A stretch of 64,000 bases of DNA from Acidimicrobiia bacterium (GCA_024281095.1 JAMXLJ010000093.1:1-64000), one strand, 5' to 3'. Positions 18,048-27,037 are shown, counted from the stretch's first letter. A program made the numbers and translations. Notes: generated by a model from the letters alone, not told the origin.

Positions 18048-19289
18048 TCAGCGCAGCGTCGAGCCGGCACTCGGTGCGGCGGAGTGGTCCATCGCGCTGC
18101 CGGCGAGCCAGTAGCCCCACGGCATGTTCCAGTCCATCATCGCGATGTCACCGAGCTCCGGCGCCCGGCCGGTGTTGACGACGTTCACGACGTCGCCCCG
18201 CTGCGTGAAGTTGAAGAACCAGGTCGCGCTGTCGGGACTGAGGTTCACGCAGCCGTGCGACACGTTCGTGCGACCCTGCTGACCGACCGACCACGGGGCG
18301 GCGTGCACGTACTCGCCGCCGATGCTGATCTGGACGTCCCAGAACACCGTCTCGTAGTACCCGTCGGGTGAGTTGCGCGGGATGCCGTTCGTCGCGGAAT
18401 CCATGACGACGCTCTGCTGCTTGCCGAGCACGAGATGCGAACCGTTCATCGTCGGATACTTCTCGCGGCCGAGGCTCGCGGGGAACACGTTGACGACGCG
18501 GCCGTTGCTCGTGACGGTGAGGGTGTGGGTATTGGCGTCGGCGGTCGAGATGTGCGCGTCGCCGATCGTGAAAGTCGTGCTGTGCTGTTCGGTTCCCCAG
18601 ACCCCGTTCCCGGCATCGACACCCGCGAGATCCGCGATCACCTGGACCTTCGTGTTGGGCGGCCAGTACTGCTGCGGCCGGAAGTGGACTTCCTTGTCGG
18701 AGAACCAGTGCCACGCGCCGGTCAGCGGACGTGAGGTCTCCACCTTGAGGCGCTGTTCGACGGCGCGCTTGTTGGTCACCGGCTGCCGGAACTTCAGGAT
18801 CACCGGCTGCCCCACGCCCACGACGTCGCCGTCGCCCGGCGTCATCTCCCACGAGAGGTGGGCCTTCGGTGCCGCGGTCGCGAACGTCGACAACGCGGTT
18901 TGCGCGTGGCCGCGGGAGTCGACGAGGTGCACACCCATCCCGTAGTGCGACGCGGGCACGAGCGCGTTCACCTCGGCGTACCACAGCGACCCGTCGGCGA
19001 CGACGCTTCCGGGCACGGGGTTGCCCTGTCCGTCGCGGAACTCGACGTCGACAATCCGGCCGTTCGTGACGACGACCTGCACCCGCTGGTCGAGCGGGAC
19101 GTTCGTCGCGTTGTCCGCGGGTTGCACGGTGACCTGGGCCGCGGCCACGGCGCGGGTGGACTCGCGCTCCGGCCCGTGGTCGGCGGAGCTCGAGGAGGGC
19201 GCGAGCTGCCATCCCGCCACGCCGACACCGGCCGCGACGAGCAACGACAGCATGGCGATTCCGCCTCGACGTACCTGGCGCTTCGTCAT
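18048..19289 (-). CDS. L,D-transpeptidase with Ig-like domains
   Basis: 413 aa from the ATG at 19289 (MTKRQVRRGG). An N-terminal signal anchor is followed by two Ig-like modules (about 55-250) and a YkuD catalytic domain with 'VSHGCVNLSPDSATWFF' (Cys347). This is the LdtMt2-type architecture that forms 3-3 cross-links in actinobacterial peptidoglycan. A Trp-rich C-terminal extension (WNMPWGYWLAG) after the catalytic core is usual for the type. Candidate promoter TTGCCG-18 bp-CATGAT lies about 40 bp upstream. With the D,D-carboxypeptidase and two glucosaminidases here it makes a cell-wall set. Confidence 0.92.
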   Translation of the reverse strand: MTKRQVRRGGIAMLSLLVAAGVGVAGWQLAPSSSSADHGPERESTRAVAAAQVTVQPADNATNVPLDQRVQVVVTNGRIVDVEFRDGQGNPVPGSVVADGSLWYAEVNALVPASHYGMGVHLVDSRGHAQTALSTFATAAPKAHLSWEMTPGDGDVVGVGQPVILKFRQPVTNKRAVEQRLKVETSRPLTGAWHWFSDKEVHFRPQQYWPPNTKVQVIADLAGVDAGNGVWGTEQHSTTFTIGDAHISTADANTHTLTVTSNGRVVNVFPASLGREKYPTMNGSHLVLGKQQSVVMDSATNGIPRNSPDGYYETVFWDVQISIGGEYVHAAPWSVGQQGRTNVSHGCVNLSPDSATWFFNFTQRGDVVNVVNTGRAPELGDIAMMDWNMPWGYWLAGSAMDHSAAPSAGSTLR

Positions 19290-19501
19290 GGGCTCGGGGG
19301 AGTTCGGCCGGCGGGGGAACGGAGCATCATGCGCTGTCCGAACGCCCACCGGCAAGTTGGAACGATCCGTTCACCCTAGGACACCACGCAAGGGGGTCCG
19401 AACACGCGAGCCCGGCGCCTTCCGCAACGGAGGCCCGCACCGATCGGGCGAGGACGCGAGTACGGTCCGGGCGGCAGGAAGCAACTGGTAAGAGGGGTTC
19501 G

Positions 19502-20410
19502 ATGGACAGGCTGCGCACACCAGACGAGCGATTTGACACGCTTCCCGGATACCCGTTCCCGCCGAAGTACACCGAGGTCCCGAGCGGCGACGGAGACGAA
19601 CCGCTCCGCGTGCACTACATCGACGAGGGACCCTCCGGCGGTCCGGCGGTCCTGCTCCTCCATGGCGAGCCGTCCTGGTCGTACCTGTATCGACGCATGG
19701 TGCCGGTGCTGGTACACGCGGGACTGCGCACCATCGCGATCGACCTCGTCGGCTTCGGACGATCCGACAAGCCCGCGCACCGCGGCGACTACACGTACCA
19801 GCGCCACGTCGACTGGATCCGTGCCGCGGTCGAGGCCATCGGCGCGCGTGACCTCACGTTCGTCGGCCAGGACTGGGGTGGCCTCATCGGGCTGCGGATC
19901 GTCGCGGAGGATCCCGACCGTTTCGCGCGCGTCGTCGCGGCGAACACGTTCCTCCCGACGGGTGACCGCCACCCCGGAGACGCGTTCCTCGCGTGGCAGC
20001 GGTACTCGCAGGAGACGCCGGAGTTCGACGTCGGCGGCATTGTCAACGGCGGCTGCCTCACCGCGCTTTCCCAAGCGGTGATCGACGCGTACGACGCGCC
20101 ATTTCCCGATGATCGCTACAAAGAAGGCGCCCGCCAGTTCCCGATGCTCGTACCGACATCGCCCGATGATCCTGCCGCGGAAGCAAACCGCGCCGCGTGG
20201 AAGGTGTTCGAGCGGTGGGACAAGCCGTTCCTCTGTGCGTTCAGCGACTCCGACCCGATCACCCGCGGAGCCGAGAAGGTGTTCCAGTCCGTGGTTCCCG
20301 GGGCACGCGGACGCGAGCACCCCACGATCGTCGGAGCCGGCCACTTCTTGCAGGAGGACAAGGGCGAGGATCTCGCGGCCGTCGTCGCCGAGTTCGTTCG
20401 CACCACCTGA
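19502..20410 (+). CDS. Haloalkane dehalogenase (HLD-I type alpha/beta hydrolase)
   Basis: 302 aa. 'LHGEPSWSYLYR' (oxyanion hole), 'VGQDWGG' with nucleophile Asp124 and halide-binding Trp125, and 'GAGHFLQEDKGE' with the catalytic His match the haloalkane dehalogenase family; the Asp nucleophile in place of Ser separates it from esterases. It likely converts halogenated alkanes to alcohols, but natural substrates of the family are often unknown. The ATG has AAGAGGGG 7 nt upstream. The gene converges on a di-iron protein gene across a conserved palindrome. Confidence 0.88.
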   Translation: MDRLRTPDERFDTLPGYPFPPKYTEVPSGDGDEPLRVHYIDEGPSGGPAVLLLHGEPSWSYLYRRMVPVLVHAGLRTIAIDLVGFGRSDKPAHRGDYTYQRHVDWIRAAVEAIGARDLTFVGQDWGGLIGLRIVAEDPDRFARVVAANTFLPTGDRHPGDAFLAWQRYSQETPEFDVGGIVNGGCLTALSQAVIDAYDAPFPDDRYKEGARQFPMLVPTSPDDPAAEANRAAWKVFERWDKPFLCAFSDSDPITRGAEKVFQSVVPGARGREHPTIVGAGHFLQEDKGEDLAAVVAEFVRTT

Positions 20411-20418
20411 CTCCCTCG

Positions 20419-20462
20419 AGTCGGGACGATCTTCCGGCGTAGGACCGCGAATGGTCCCGACT
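20419..20462. repeat. Palindrome family 2, copy 1 (convergent gap)
   Basis: AGTCGGGAC...GTCCCGACT, a 9 bp perfect stem extending to 12 bp with one mismatch, loop of about 20 nt. It resembles the palindrome at 40447-40495 in stem, spacing and parts of the loop, with compensatory changes. It lies between convergent gene ends and may terminate both. Confidence 0.6.
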
Positions 20463-20475
20463 GATCGGAGGGTGG

Positions 20476-21567
20476 CTAACCCGTGTGCTCGAGTTGCATG
20501 CGCTCGTACTCGGCGCCGGTGTCTTCCCAGTCCTCGAACTGGAGCACGCCGAGTTCGCCGAAGCGCTGGCGCAGCCACCCGTCGCCCGCGTCGAGCAAGC
20601 CCAGCTTCTTGAGGTTCGGAACGATCTTCGAGAACAGCAACTTGCGGAACTCAAGCTGCATCTCACTGTGCAGCATCACGTCGCAGCATTCCCGCACGGG
20701 CAGGCCGGCCCACTCCCAAACTTCTTGGGTGAGGAACCGGTCGCGCATCTTCACCGCGGCCTCGTAGCAGAACTCCTGGCGCTCGCGGATCTCGGATCCG
20801 CTCAGCTCGCGATACGCCTCCTGGAGTGAGAGCACGCCGAACGCGACATGGCGGGCCTCGTCGGCCATGACGTACCGCGTGATCTGCTTCAGCAGGGGAT
20901 CGGGCGAGGTCTGGTACTGGAAGCCGAACGCCGCGAGCGCGAGACCCTCGATCATGATCTGCATGCCGAGGTAGGTCATGTCCCAACGCGGGTCGGACAC
21001 GACGTCGTCGAGCAGGGCCCGCAGATGGAGATTGATCGGGAACTCGTGCGCGAGCTTCGTCTTCAGATAGCGGGAGTAGACCTCGACGTGGCGGGCTTCG
21101 TCCATCACCTGCGTCGCCGCGTAGTACTTGGCGTCGATCCACGGCACCTGCTCGACGATCTTCGCGGTGCAGATGAGCGCGCCCTGCTCGCCGTGCATGA
21201 ACTGCGACAAGGTCCAGGCCTGGCTCGCGGCGCCCAGGTCGTACCACTCGTCGTCGGTGAGCTTCTCGAACGGCGTGCCCACCCGGTCGATCGCCATCGT
21301 CGTGTTCAACGGGTTGTTCGGATCACGTGCGATCTTCCACGGGTCCACGTCGATGTCCCAGTCGATGTCGGACGAGACGTTCCACATCGACGTCTTGGCC
21401 TTCTCGTAGAGCTTCACGAGCGCGGGCCGGCTCTGGTCGTAGTCCCAGGTGAACAACGCGTCTCCGGCGGAGCGCACGGCATGGATCGCCTGGCGCTTGT
21501 CGGCGTCGGAGATCGTCTCCGCCAACTCGTCGAGCGTTCCCGATTGCACCTCGTCGCCTGCGTCCAT
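20476..21567 (-). CDS. Ferritin-like di-iron protein
   Basis: 363 aa from the ATG at 21567, which has GGGAGGAG just upstream (the ORF start at 21588 does not). A four-helix di-iron core is evident: 'HGEQGAL' (Glu), 'DEARHVEVY' (Glu and His), 'MIEGLAL' (Glu) and 'ADEARHVAFG' (Glu and His). The arrangement is that of R2-like or ferritin-like oxidases; I cannot name the substrate. It is last in a same-strand run behind the amidohydrolase and two M24 genes (69 bp gap), so it may oxidise an intermediate of that pathway. Confidence 0.75.
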   Translation of the reverse strand: MDAGDEVQSGTLDELAETISDADKRQAIHAVRSAGDALFTWDYDQSRPALVKLYEKAKTSMWNVSSDIDWDIDVDPWKIARDPNNPLNTTMAIDRVGTPFEKLTDDEWYDLGAASQAWTLSQFMHGEQGALICTAKIVEQVPWIDAKYYAATQVMDEARHVEVYSRYLKTKLAHEFPINLHLRALLDDVVSDPRWDMTYLGMQIMIEGLALAAFGFQYQTSPDPLLKQITRYVMADEARHVAFGVLSLQEAYRELSGSEIRERQEFCYEAAVKMRDRFLTQEVWEWAGLPVRECCDVMLHSEMQLEFRKLLFSKIVPNLKKLGLLDAGDGWLRQRFGELGVLQFEDWEDTGAEYERMQLEHTG

Positions 21568-21636
21568 GACCGCTCCTCCCAAGCTCACCCTGCAGCCATC
21601 GTACGACCGCCGCCGTCCGGCGCGCGTGTCGTGGGC

Positions 21637-22653
21637 TCAGGCGGGCATGTAGGGGAACGTGGTCAGCATGGTGGCACCGGACTCCGTGACGAGGAACGTG
21701 TCCTCGCCGGCGACGCCCTCGTGACCGAAGCGCGCCGCGAGGACCATCCCGGGCTCGAGGACCTGGTCGTCGTCGAGCAGCTCGTCACCGGTTCCGACGC
21801 CGCGGACGGCGGAGTGTTGCGTACGGAGCTCGGCGACAGTCGTGCCGGGACGCAGCTGTTCGAGGAGCGGGTTGCGCAAGGCACGCCACTCCACGACCGC
21901 AGCTCGATGCGCCTTTGTCGGTTTGCCGCAGGGCCACGTCCGCGCCAGCCGGCCGACCCATCCGTGAGACAGCACACCGACGGAAGCGACGACGAGGTCG
22001 CCGTCGCGCACCACACGCTCCGTTGCGAAGTTGCCGGCCACGTCGTCGTCGACGACGTGGAACACCGCGTCGAACTCGGGCGTCGTCACACCCAGGCCTC
22101 CGGTGGCCTCCACATAGGCGCCGACGAGATCACGTTCCCGCACGCCGGGAACGAGGGCGCTCAACGCGACGCGCAACGCCTCCTCGGCCACACCGATCGC
22201 AGCCCGGATCGCACCGACGTCGGCCGCGCTCTTCACCCGGCGCACCGACGCGAGCAGGTCTTCGCCGTCGACGAGCACCGCCTCGGGAAGCAGGCCGCGC
22301 AACAACTGCGCGAACAAGGGCGTCATGCCGTCGACTCCGACCCGGCGCGCGTCGGCGACGCCGGGGATCGCGGCGAGCGCGCCCGCGATGGTCGCCGGGT
22401 TCCAGCTCATCGGGAACAGCTGTTCACGCGACAAGGGGACGAGGTCGTCAGTCGTGCTGAGGAGATGCACGGTCGCGCGGTCGCGCACGACGACGCAGCC
22501 GGGACCGAACGGGCGCGTTCCCGCGAGCCAGAGGCGGGTCGCCCCGCTGAGGTAGCGCGCGTTGGCCTCCCGGCCCAATACGAGCACGTCCACATCACGC
22601 CGCTTCATCTCGTCGAGGCATCGCTGCAGGTGCTCGGGATCGAACGCCGGCAT
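21637..22653 (-). CDS. M24-fold protein lacking metal ligands (probable pseudopeptidase)
   Basis: 338 aa from the ATG at 22653, overlapping the upstream stop codon by one base (TGATG). The creatinase-like N-domain ('DVLVLGREANARYLSGATRL') and pita-bread C-domain are recognisable. At the metal sites the sequence reads 'VVASVGVLSHGWVGRLARTW' where the upstream paralogue has 'VDTGINFHGYASDFGRTW'; the GHGIG His becomes GVGTG and LEPIAW becomes LAARFG. At least four of the five ligands are gone. It is probably a non-catalytic partner or an enzyme with metal-free chemistry, like creatinase. Confidence 0.78.
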   Translation of the reverse strand: MPAFDPEHLQRCLDEMKRRDVDVLVLGREANARYLSGATRLWLAGTRPFGPGCVVVRDRATVHLLSTTDDLVPLSREQLFPMSWNPATIAGALAAIPGVADARRVGVDGMTPLFAQLLRGLLPEAVLVDGEDLLASVRRVKSAADVGAIRAAIGVAEEALRVALSALVPGVRERDLVGAYVEATGGLGVTTPEFDAVFHVVDDDVAGNFATERVVRDGDLVVASVGVLSHGWVGRLARTWPCGKPTKAHRAAVVEWRALRNPLLEQLRPGTTVAELRTQHSAVRGVGTGDELLDDDQVLEPGMVLAARFGHEGVAGEDTFLVTESGATMLTTFPYMPA

Positions 22654-23828
22654 CACGTGAACGGCCAGTAGTGATGACGGGTGAGGAACTCACAGCCGTC
22701 GTCGGTCACAACGACGATCTCTTCCGCGCGGTAGCCGCCGTAGCCGTCTTCCCACGCGATCGGCTCCAGCACGACGATCATCCCCGGCGCGAGCGTCAGC
22801 GACGCGTCGAACGCGGGGCCGAGATCGGTGCCGACCAGTGGCATCTCGGCGCTGTCGGTGCCGATGCCGTGCCCGAGGTAGAGGTGCGACGGCCACGGTC
22901 GTCGCCCGTAGACCTCGCCCGCGCTCTGAACCAAGTCCGCCGCGGTCGCGCCGGGCCGTATCGACGCCGCGACGCGGTCGATGACCTCGCGCCATCGCTC
23001 GAACTGCGCCCGCTGACGGGCGTCGGGCTCGTTGCCGACGATCCACGTGCGCCCGAAGTCGGACGCGTATCCGTGGAAGTTGATGCCGGTGTCCACCCAG
23101 ATCACGTGGCCCTGCTCGAAGCGCTGGTCCCGGGTGACCGTCGGGAAGACGAGGTCGCCCGTGAGGGTGAACGGACCGGCGTCGATCGACGCCGGCATCA
23201 GCTGGAAGATCGGGTCCACCGTGTTCGCAGTCGCGCCGAGCTCGTAGATCCGCCGCAGGAATCGGCCGCTGAGCTCCGTCGCCCGCACGCCCGGTACGAG
23301 GAGCGACTCCACGTCGAGCATCGCCTGCTCGTTGATGCGTTCCGCGGCCCGGATGAGCTCCACCTCGTCGGGCGTCTTGACGACCTTCGCCGCACCCAGC
23401 GCCGGCGTCGCGTCCTTCGGCTCGCGGCCGGCGAGGACCCGGTAGAGCGCGAACGTGTACTCGTCGATCCCGACGTTGCGGGCGGGCAGGCCCGCCGCGA
23501 GTGCTCCCGCTCCTGCGTCGCGCTCGACCGGCAACGCGTCGTGCACATGATCGGCGGGAAGTTCCGGCGGCACGCCGTCGGCGAAGGCGGTGTAGAGATG
23601 TGGCCACTCGTCGTCGGCGTGCACGACCGCGACCATCCGCTGGTGCGCCGCGAGCGACGCGTCGGCTGCCGGTGCGCGAGCACCGGTCGCGTAGACGACA
23701 TTCGACTGCCCGATGAGCGCCAGCGCGTCCAGCTCGTTGGCCCGCATCGCGTCCCGCAGCTTGGCGAGACGCTCGCGACGGAGCCGGGTGAAGTCGACGG
23801 CCGGCGCGTCCAGGGTCGTGGCGGTCAC
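22653..23828 (-). CDS. M24 family Xaa-Pro dipeptidase-like metallohydrolase
   Basis: 391 aa. Both domains of the aminopeptidase P/prolidase fold are present, and all five metal ligands are visible: Asp and Asp in 'VDTGINFHGYASDFGRT', His in 'LGHGIG', Glu in 'VLEPIAWE' and Glu in 'YRAEEIVVV'. The GTG start at 23828 overlaps the stop of the amidohydrolase gene by 4 bp (GTGA), so translation is likely coupled. It forms a pair with the downstream pseudoenzyme. Substrate could be a Pro-containing dipeptide or another amide. Confidence 0.85.
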   Translation of the reverse strand: MTATTLDAPAVDFTRLRRERLAKLRDAMRANELDALALIGQSNVVYATGARAPAADASLAAHQRMVAVVHADDEWPHLYTAFADGVPPELPADHVHDALPVERDAGAGALAAGLPARNVGIDEYTFALYRVLAGREPKDATPALGAAKVVKTPDEVELIRAAERINEQAMLDVESLLVPGVRATELSGRFLRRIYELGATANTVDPIFQLMPASIDAGPFTLTGDLVFPTVTRDQRFEQGHVIWVDTGINFHGYASDFGRTWIVGNEPDARQRAQFERWREVIDRVAASIRPGATAADLVQSAGEVYGRRPWPSHLYLGHGIGTDSAEMPLVGTDLGPAFDASLTLAPGMIVVLEPIAWEDGYGGYRAEEIVVVTDDGCEFLTRHHYWPFT

Positions 23829-25036
23829 GAGGTGACGTCCAAGCGATACGCCTCGACCGCGTTCTGCCCGAGGATGCGCGCCCGATCGGCTTCCGGCAAC
23901 GGCGCCACGGCCTCCTCGACCTCCTTCAGCACGCCCGGGTGGTACTCCGGATGCGGGTAGTCGGAAGCCCACAGGATCCGACCGGCGCCGAGCCACTGTG
24001 CACATGCGGCGAGATTCCACTCCTCCGCCTCGAAGCCTGCGTAGCACTGCCGGCGGAAGTATTCGCTCGGGAGGAGGCTCAGCCACCGTTTCTCGAGCGG
24101 GAACGCCTTGACCTGTTCGTCCATGCGTTCGAGCAGCGTCGGCATCCACCCGCCGCCCGACTCGAGGAACAGAAAGCGCAGGCGCGGGAATCGCTCGCAC
24201 ACGCCGCCCATGATGAGGCGGCCCATGCTGACGGTCATGTCGACGAGATTGCCGACGGCCTGCCCGAGCCCGGAGCCGCCGTGCAGCTCGTCGACCGCCG
24301 AGTTCGTCACCATCATGTTCTCGCTCTCGAGCACGAGGCCGAACTTGCGGCACGCACCGGGCGTGTCGACGTGCACACCGGGGTGTAGCGCAACGGGCAC
24401 GTCGAGGTCCTGCGCGGCCGACCAGAACGGGTCGTACACGGAGTGGCTCAACGGCAGCTCGTCGACGTACGCCGAGGGCCGGATGAACGCGCCTCGCAAG
24501 CCCAGCTGCTCCACGGCGCGGCGCAGCTCCGTGACCGCGCGATCGACGTCCTGCAGCGGAACCGCGGCCATCGCGAACAACCGCTTGGGAGAAGCGGAGC
24601 AGTACTCCGCGACCCAGTCGTTGTACGCGCGGATGCATTCGGTGACGAAGTCGATGTCGTGCAGTGCGGGAATCGGGTCGAGCGGACCGAAGAACATCGC
24701 CTGGCTCGGATAGAGCACCGCGACGTCGATCCCGTCGCGGTCCATGTCCGCGAGGCGCGCGTCGGGGTCGTGACCACCCGGAGTGCGCAGGCTCTCCAAG
24801 AGCTCGTGGAACTGCCGGGCTGTGAGCCCGGCACCCGCGGCGATCTGGTCCTGCAGCTCGCGGCCACCGCCGCGCACGACGCCTCCGGTGTAGACGACCT
24901 CGTAGATCTCGTCCTCGACGACCTTGCGCGGGATCCAGTCCCCCCACTTGCCCGCGTCCATGCGCGCGGTCCAGAGATCGTCCGGCTCCATCGTGTGGCC
25001 GTCGGCGTCGACGACGAGCTGCTTCGTCATGCTCAT
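23825..25036 (-). CDS. Amidohydrolase 2 family (decarboxylase-like) metalloenzyme
   Basis: 403 aa from the ATG at 25036, preceded by GGGGGGAG. 'VVDADGHTMEPDDLW' (first metal site; the family HxH appears as DADGH), 'VALHPGVHVD' (His), 'FLESGGGWMPTLLERMDE' and 'ILWASDYPHPEYHPG' (catalytic Asp) match the amidohydrolase-2 group, which includes ACMSD-like decarboxylases and hydratases. Many relatives act on aromatic acids. First gene of a coupled run with two M24 proteins and probably the di-iron protein. Substrate unknown. Confidence 0.85.
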   Translation of the reverse strand: MSMTKQLVVDADGHTMEPDDLWTARMDAGKWGDWIPRKVVEDEIYEVVYTGGVVRGGGRELQDQIAAGAGLTARQFHELLESLRTPGGHDPDARLADMDRDGIDVAVLYPSQAMFFGPLDPIPALHDIDFVTECIRAYNDWVAEYCSASPKRLFAMAAVPLQDVDRAVTELRRAVEQLGLRGAFIRPSAYVDELPLSHSVYDPFWSAAQDLDVPVALHPGVHVDTPGACRKFGLVLESENMMVTNSAVDELHGGSGLGQAVGNLVDMTVSMGRLIMGGVCERFPRLRFLFLESGGGWMPTLLERMDEQVKAFPLEKRWLSLLPSEYFRRQCYAGFEAEEWNLAACAQWLGAGRILWASDYPHPEYHPGVLKEVEEAVAPLPEADRARILGQNAVEAYRLDVTS

Positions 25037-25130
25037 GGCTCCCCCCGGTCGGCGCGTCGAGGCACCTGACGTGCCCGTCAGGGATCTTGCCACCGCGGCG
25101 ACGGGGCGCCAAGGGTGCAGTTCCGCCGAA

Positions 25131-25250
25131 AGGGGTAGGGTGCCGACCGGCCAAAGGGTTGGGCCGAAATGTCCGGGCAGAGTGCGTCAGGGCAGCACGC
25201 AAGGACAGATGCGCCGCATGGGCGTCGGCGGCGCCTTTCGTTTCGGGAGG
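25131..25250 (+). promoter_or_regulatory. Structured 5' leader of the beta-helix gene
   Basis: A TAGGGT hexamer at 25135-25140 may be a -10. The following leader holds CGGCC/GGCCG (25148-25166), a nested TGTCC[TGCGT/ACGCA]GGACA stem (25170-25207), then a terminator-like hairpin, then GGGAGG and the ATG. This order (sensor-like fold, terminator, ribosome site) resembles a riboswitch or attenuator. It matches no riboswitch class that I can recognise. Confidence 0.5.
25211..25243 (+). terminator. Terminator-like hairpin in the beta-helix leader
   Basis: GCGCCGC-(10 nt)-GCGGCGC followed by CTTTCGTTT, immediately before the ribosome site of the gene at 25258. Confidence 0.5.
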
Positions 25251-25257
25251 TTCGAAC

Positions 25258-26436
25258 ATGAGGGCAGGAAGGCTCCGCGGCGCGGCCGCAGGCATTGCCG
25301 GGGTCATCGCGCTGTTGGGAGCCACCGTCGCGGTGGCACCGGCTGCGTGGGCGAAGGAAGGCAAGCATCAGGAACAGCACCAACGGGACCACCACGCGGG
25401 CGCGGACCTCACGGTCTCGACGCAGGGCCACGACAGCGCGACGTGCGGCTCGGAGGACCACGCGTGCCGCACGATCGGACAGGCGGTGAAGAACGCCTCG
25501 CCCGGTGACGAGATATCGGTCCGCAAGGGCACGTACGCGGAGTCCGTCACGATCGACAAGAAGCTCGAGCTCACGAGCGACGGCGCCGTGATCGACGCGT
25601 TCGGTCACATCAACGGGATCGCCCTCACCAAGGACGCATCGTGGTCCGAGGTGCGCGGATTCAAGATCATCAACGCGATCGGCGAGGGCCTCGTGTCGAC
25701 CGCGAACACGGGGGTCGAGATCAGCTGGAACACCATCGAGAACAACAACCAGGGCGGAACGGTGCCGCCGAAGCAGGCGACGACTTACCCGTTGTGCACG
25801 CCGCAGGGCCCCATCCCGGGTGACTGTGGCGAGGGTCTGCACCTCGACGGCACCGTGAAGGCACGGGTCGAGCACAACGTCGTGCGGGACAACGTCGGCG
25901 GCATGCTCATCTCCGATGACGCCGCTTCGTCGCACGACAACTGGATCGCCCACAACCTGGTCAAGGACAACAAGCTCGACTGCGGCATCACGATGCCGTC
26001 GCACTCGACGCACACCGTGCACGACAACGTGATCGCGTACAACACGTCGACGGGCAACGGAGCCGCAGGCGTGCTCATCGCGGCATCGGGCCCCGGCGAC
26101 AACGATTACAACAACACCATCAAGGGCAACCGGATCTGGGGCAACGGCGAGGGTGGCGTGATGATGCACGCGCACGCGCCCGGCCAGACGATGGACGGCA
26201 ACAAGGTCATCGACAACTGGATCGGCACGAACAACAGCATGGGCGACATGGACTCCGGTGACATGCAGACCACCGGCATCATCGTGTTCTCGGCTGTCGT
26301 GCCCGTGAACGGCACGGTCATCCACGACAACACGATCGTCAACAACCACTTCGGGATCTGGCTGTCGAAGATCGTCAACAGCAGTCAGGTCGACGACAAC
26401 GCGTTCCACAACGTCGTGGTGCCGGTGCAGCAGTAG
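25258..26436 (+). CDS. Secreted right-handed beta-helix (NosD-like) protein
   Basis: 392 aa from the ATG at 25258 with GGGAGG 7 nt upstream. A long signal peptide (to about residue 32) precedes a His/Gln-rich stretch and 'TIGQAVKNASPGDEISVRKGTYAESVTI', the usual start of a beta-helix, followed by many coils of the type 'VEISWNTIENN', 'ARVEHNVVRDNVGG', 'TIKGNRIWGNGEGG' and 'TVIHDNTIVNNHFG'. No catalytic residues are evident. It is likely a surface polysaccharide-binding or processing protein. Regulated perhaps by the structured leader. Confidence 0.8.
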   Translation: MRAGRLRGAAAGIAGVIALLGATVAVAPAAWAKEGKHQEQHQRDHHAGADLTVSTQGHDSATCGSEDHACRTIGQAVKNASPGDEISVRKGTYAESVTIDKKLELTSDGAVIDAFGHINGIALTKDASWSEVRGFKIINAIGEGLVSTANTGVEISWNTIENNNQGGTVPPKQATTYPLCTPQGPIPGDCGEGLHLDGTVKARVEHNVVRDNVGGMLISDDAASSHDNWIAHNLVKDNKLDCGITMPSHSTHTVHDNVIAYNTSTGNGAAGVLIAASGPGDNDYNNTIKGNRIWGNGEGGVMMHAHAPGQTMDGNKVIDNWIGTNNSMGDMDSGDMQTTGIIVFSAVVPVNGTVIHDNTIVNNHFGIWLSKIVNSSQVDDNAFHNVVVPVQQ

Positions 26437-26460
26437 GACCACGTCGTCAACACGCACGAA

Positions 26461-26490
26461 ACGAGGCCCCTGCTTCAGCAGGGGCCTCGT
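26461..26490. terminator. Intrinsic terminator between convergent genes
   Basis: ACGAGGCCCCTGC-ttca-GCAGGGGCCTCGT, a perfect 13 bp stem with 4 nt loop; on the minus strand it is followed by TTCGTG. Likely ends both the beta-helix gene and the cNMP-binding gene. Confidence 0.8.
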
Positions 26491-26533
26491 CGCGCCTGCC
26501 CCGGCCCACGAGGTTCGGGCCGGCCGGGACGAG

Positions 26534-27037
26534 CTAGGAACCGGGGGAGTTCCCAGCTCCGACCCCGACCGGCTGGCTCCGCGCCGTCCCACCTGCCTCT
26601 GTCGCCACCGCACGCCTGTCGGTTTCTCCCAGGCGCGCCGTCATCCCCGCCAGCATCCGCCGGGCGACAGGTAACGGCAGCGAAGCCACCAGTGTTGCGA
26701 ACTCCAACGCGCTGAAGGACAGGATCGTCATCGGCTCGCTCGCGGTCACCGTCGCGATGCGCGGCGACCGGTTCAGCATCGCCATCTCGCCGAAGAAGCT
26801 CCCGGGCCCCAGCGTCGCGAGATGCTGGCCCTCGATCGTCACCGTCGCGTGCCCGTCGACGATGACGAAGAAGTCGCGCCGGTACTCGCCTTCGCGGACG
26901 AGCACCCGGCCGGCGTCGACGTCGACGACCGTACTGGTCGACGCGATGCGGTGGAGCTCGTCCCGTGAGCAGCCGGAGAACAGCTGCACGTTGGCGAGAT
27001 ACTCGGCGCGGGGATCGTTCTTGCGCAGCACGCTCAT
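26534..27037 (-). CDS. Stand-alone cyclic-nucleotide-binding domain protein
   Basis: 167 aa from the ATG at 27037 (GGGGGA upstream). One complete CRP-type beta-roll: 'VLVREGEYRRDFFVIVDGHATV' and the phosphate-cassette region 'GPGSFFGEMAMLNRSPRIATVTA' with Glu and Arg at the cAMP-contact positions. There is no DNA-binding helix-turn-helix; the protein ends in a low-complexity tail. It probably senses cAMP or acts through a partner. A full CRP-family regulator lies directly upstream. Confidence 0.82.
   Translation of the reverse strand: MSVLRKNDPRAEYLANVQLFSGCSRDELHRIASTSTVVDVDAGRVLVREGEYRRDFFVIVDGHATVTIEGQHLATLGPGSFFGEMAMLNRSPRIATVTASEPMTILSFSALEFATLVASLPLPVARRMLAGMTARLGETDRRAVATEAGGTARSQPVGVGAGNSPGS

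Noticed and set aside
25131-25210. Cyclic di-GMP-I (GEMM) riboswitch before the beta-helix gene
   Set aside because: The conserved GGGCAAACC and GACGCAAAGCC segments are missing; only the short 'ACGCAAGG' resembles it.
22653-25364. 903 aa ORF starting at 25364
   Set aside because: It combines antisense or out-of-frame sequence of the amidohydrolase gene with the real M24 frame; the true M24 start is the GTG at 23828.
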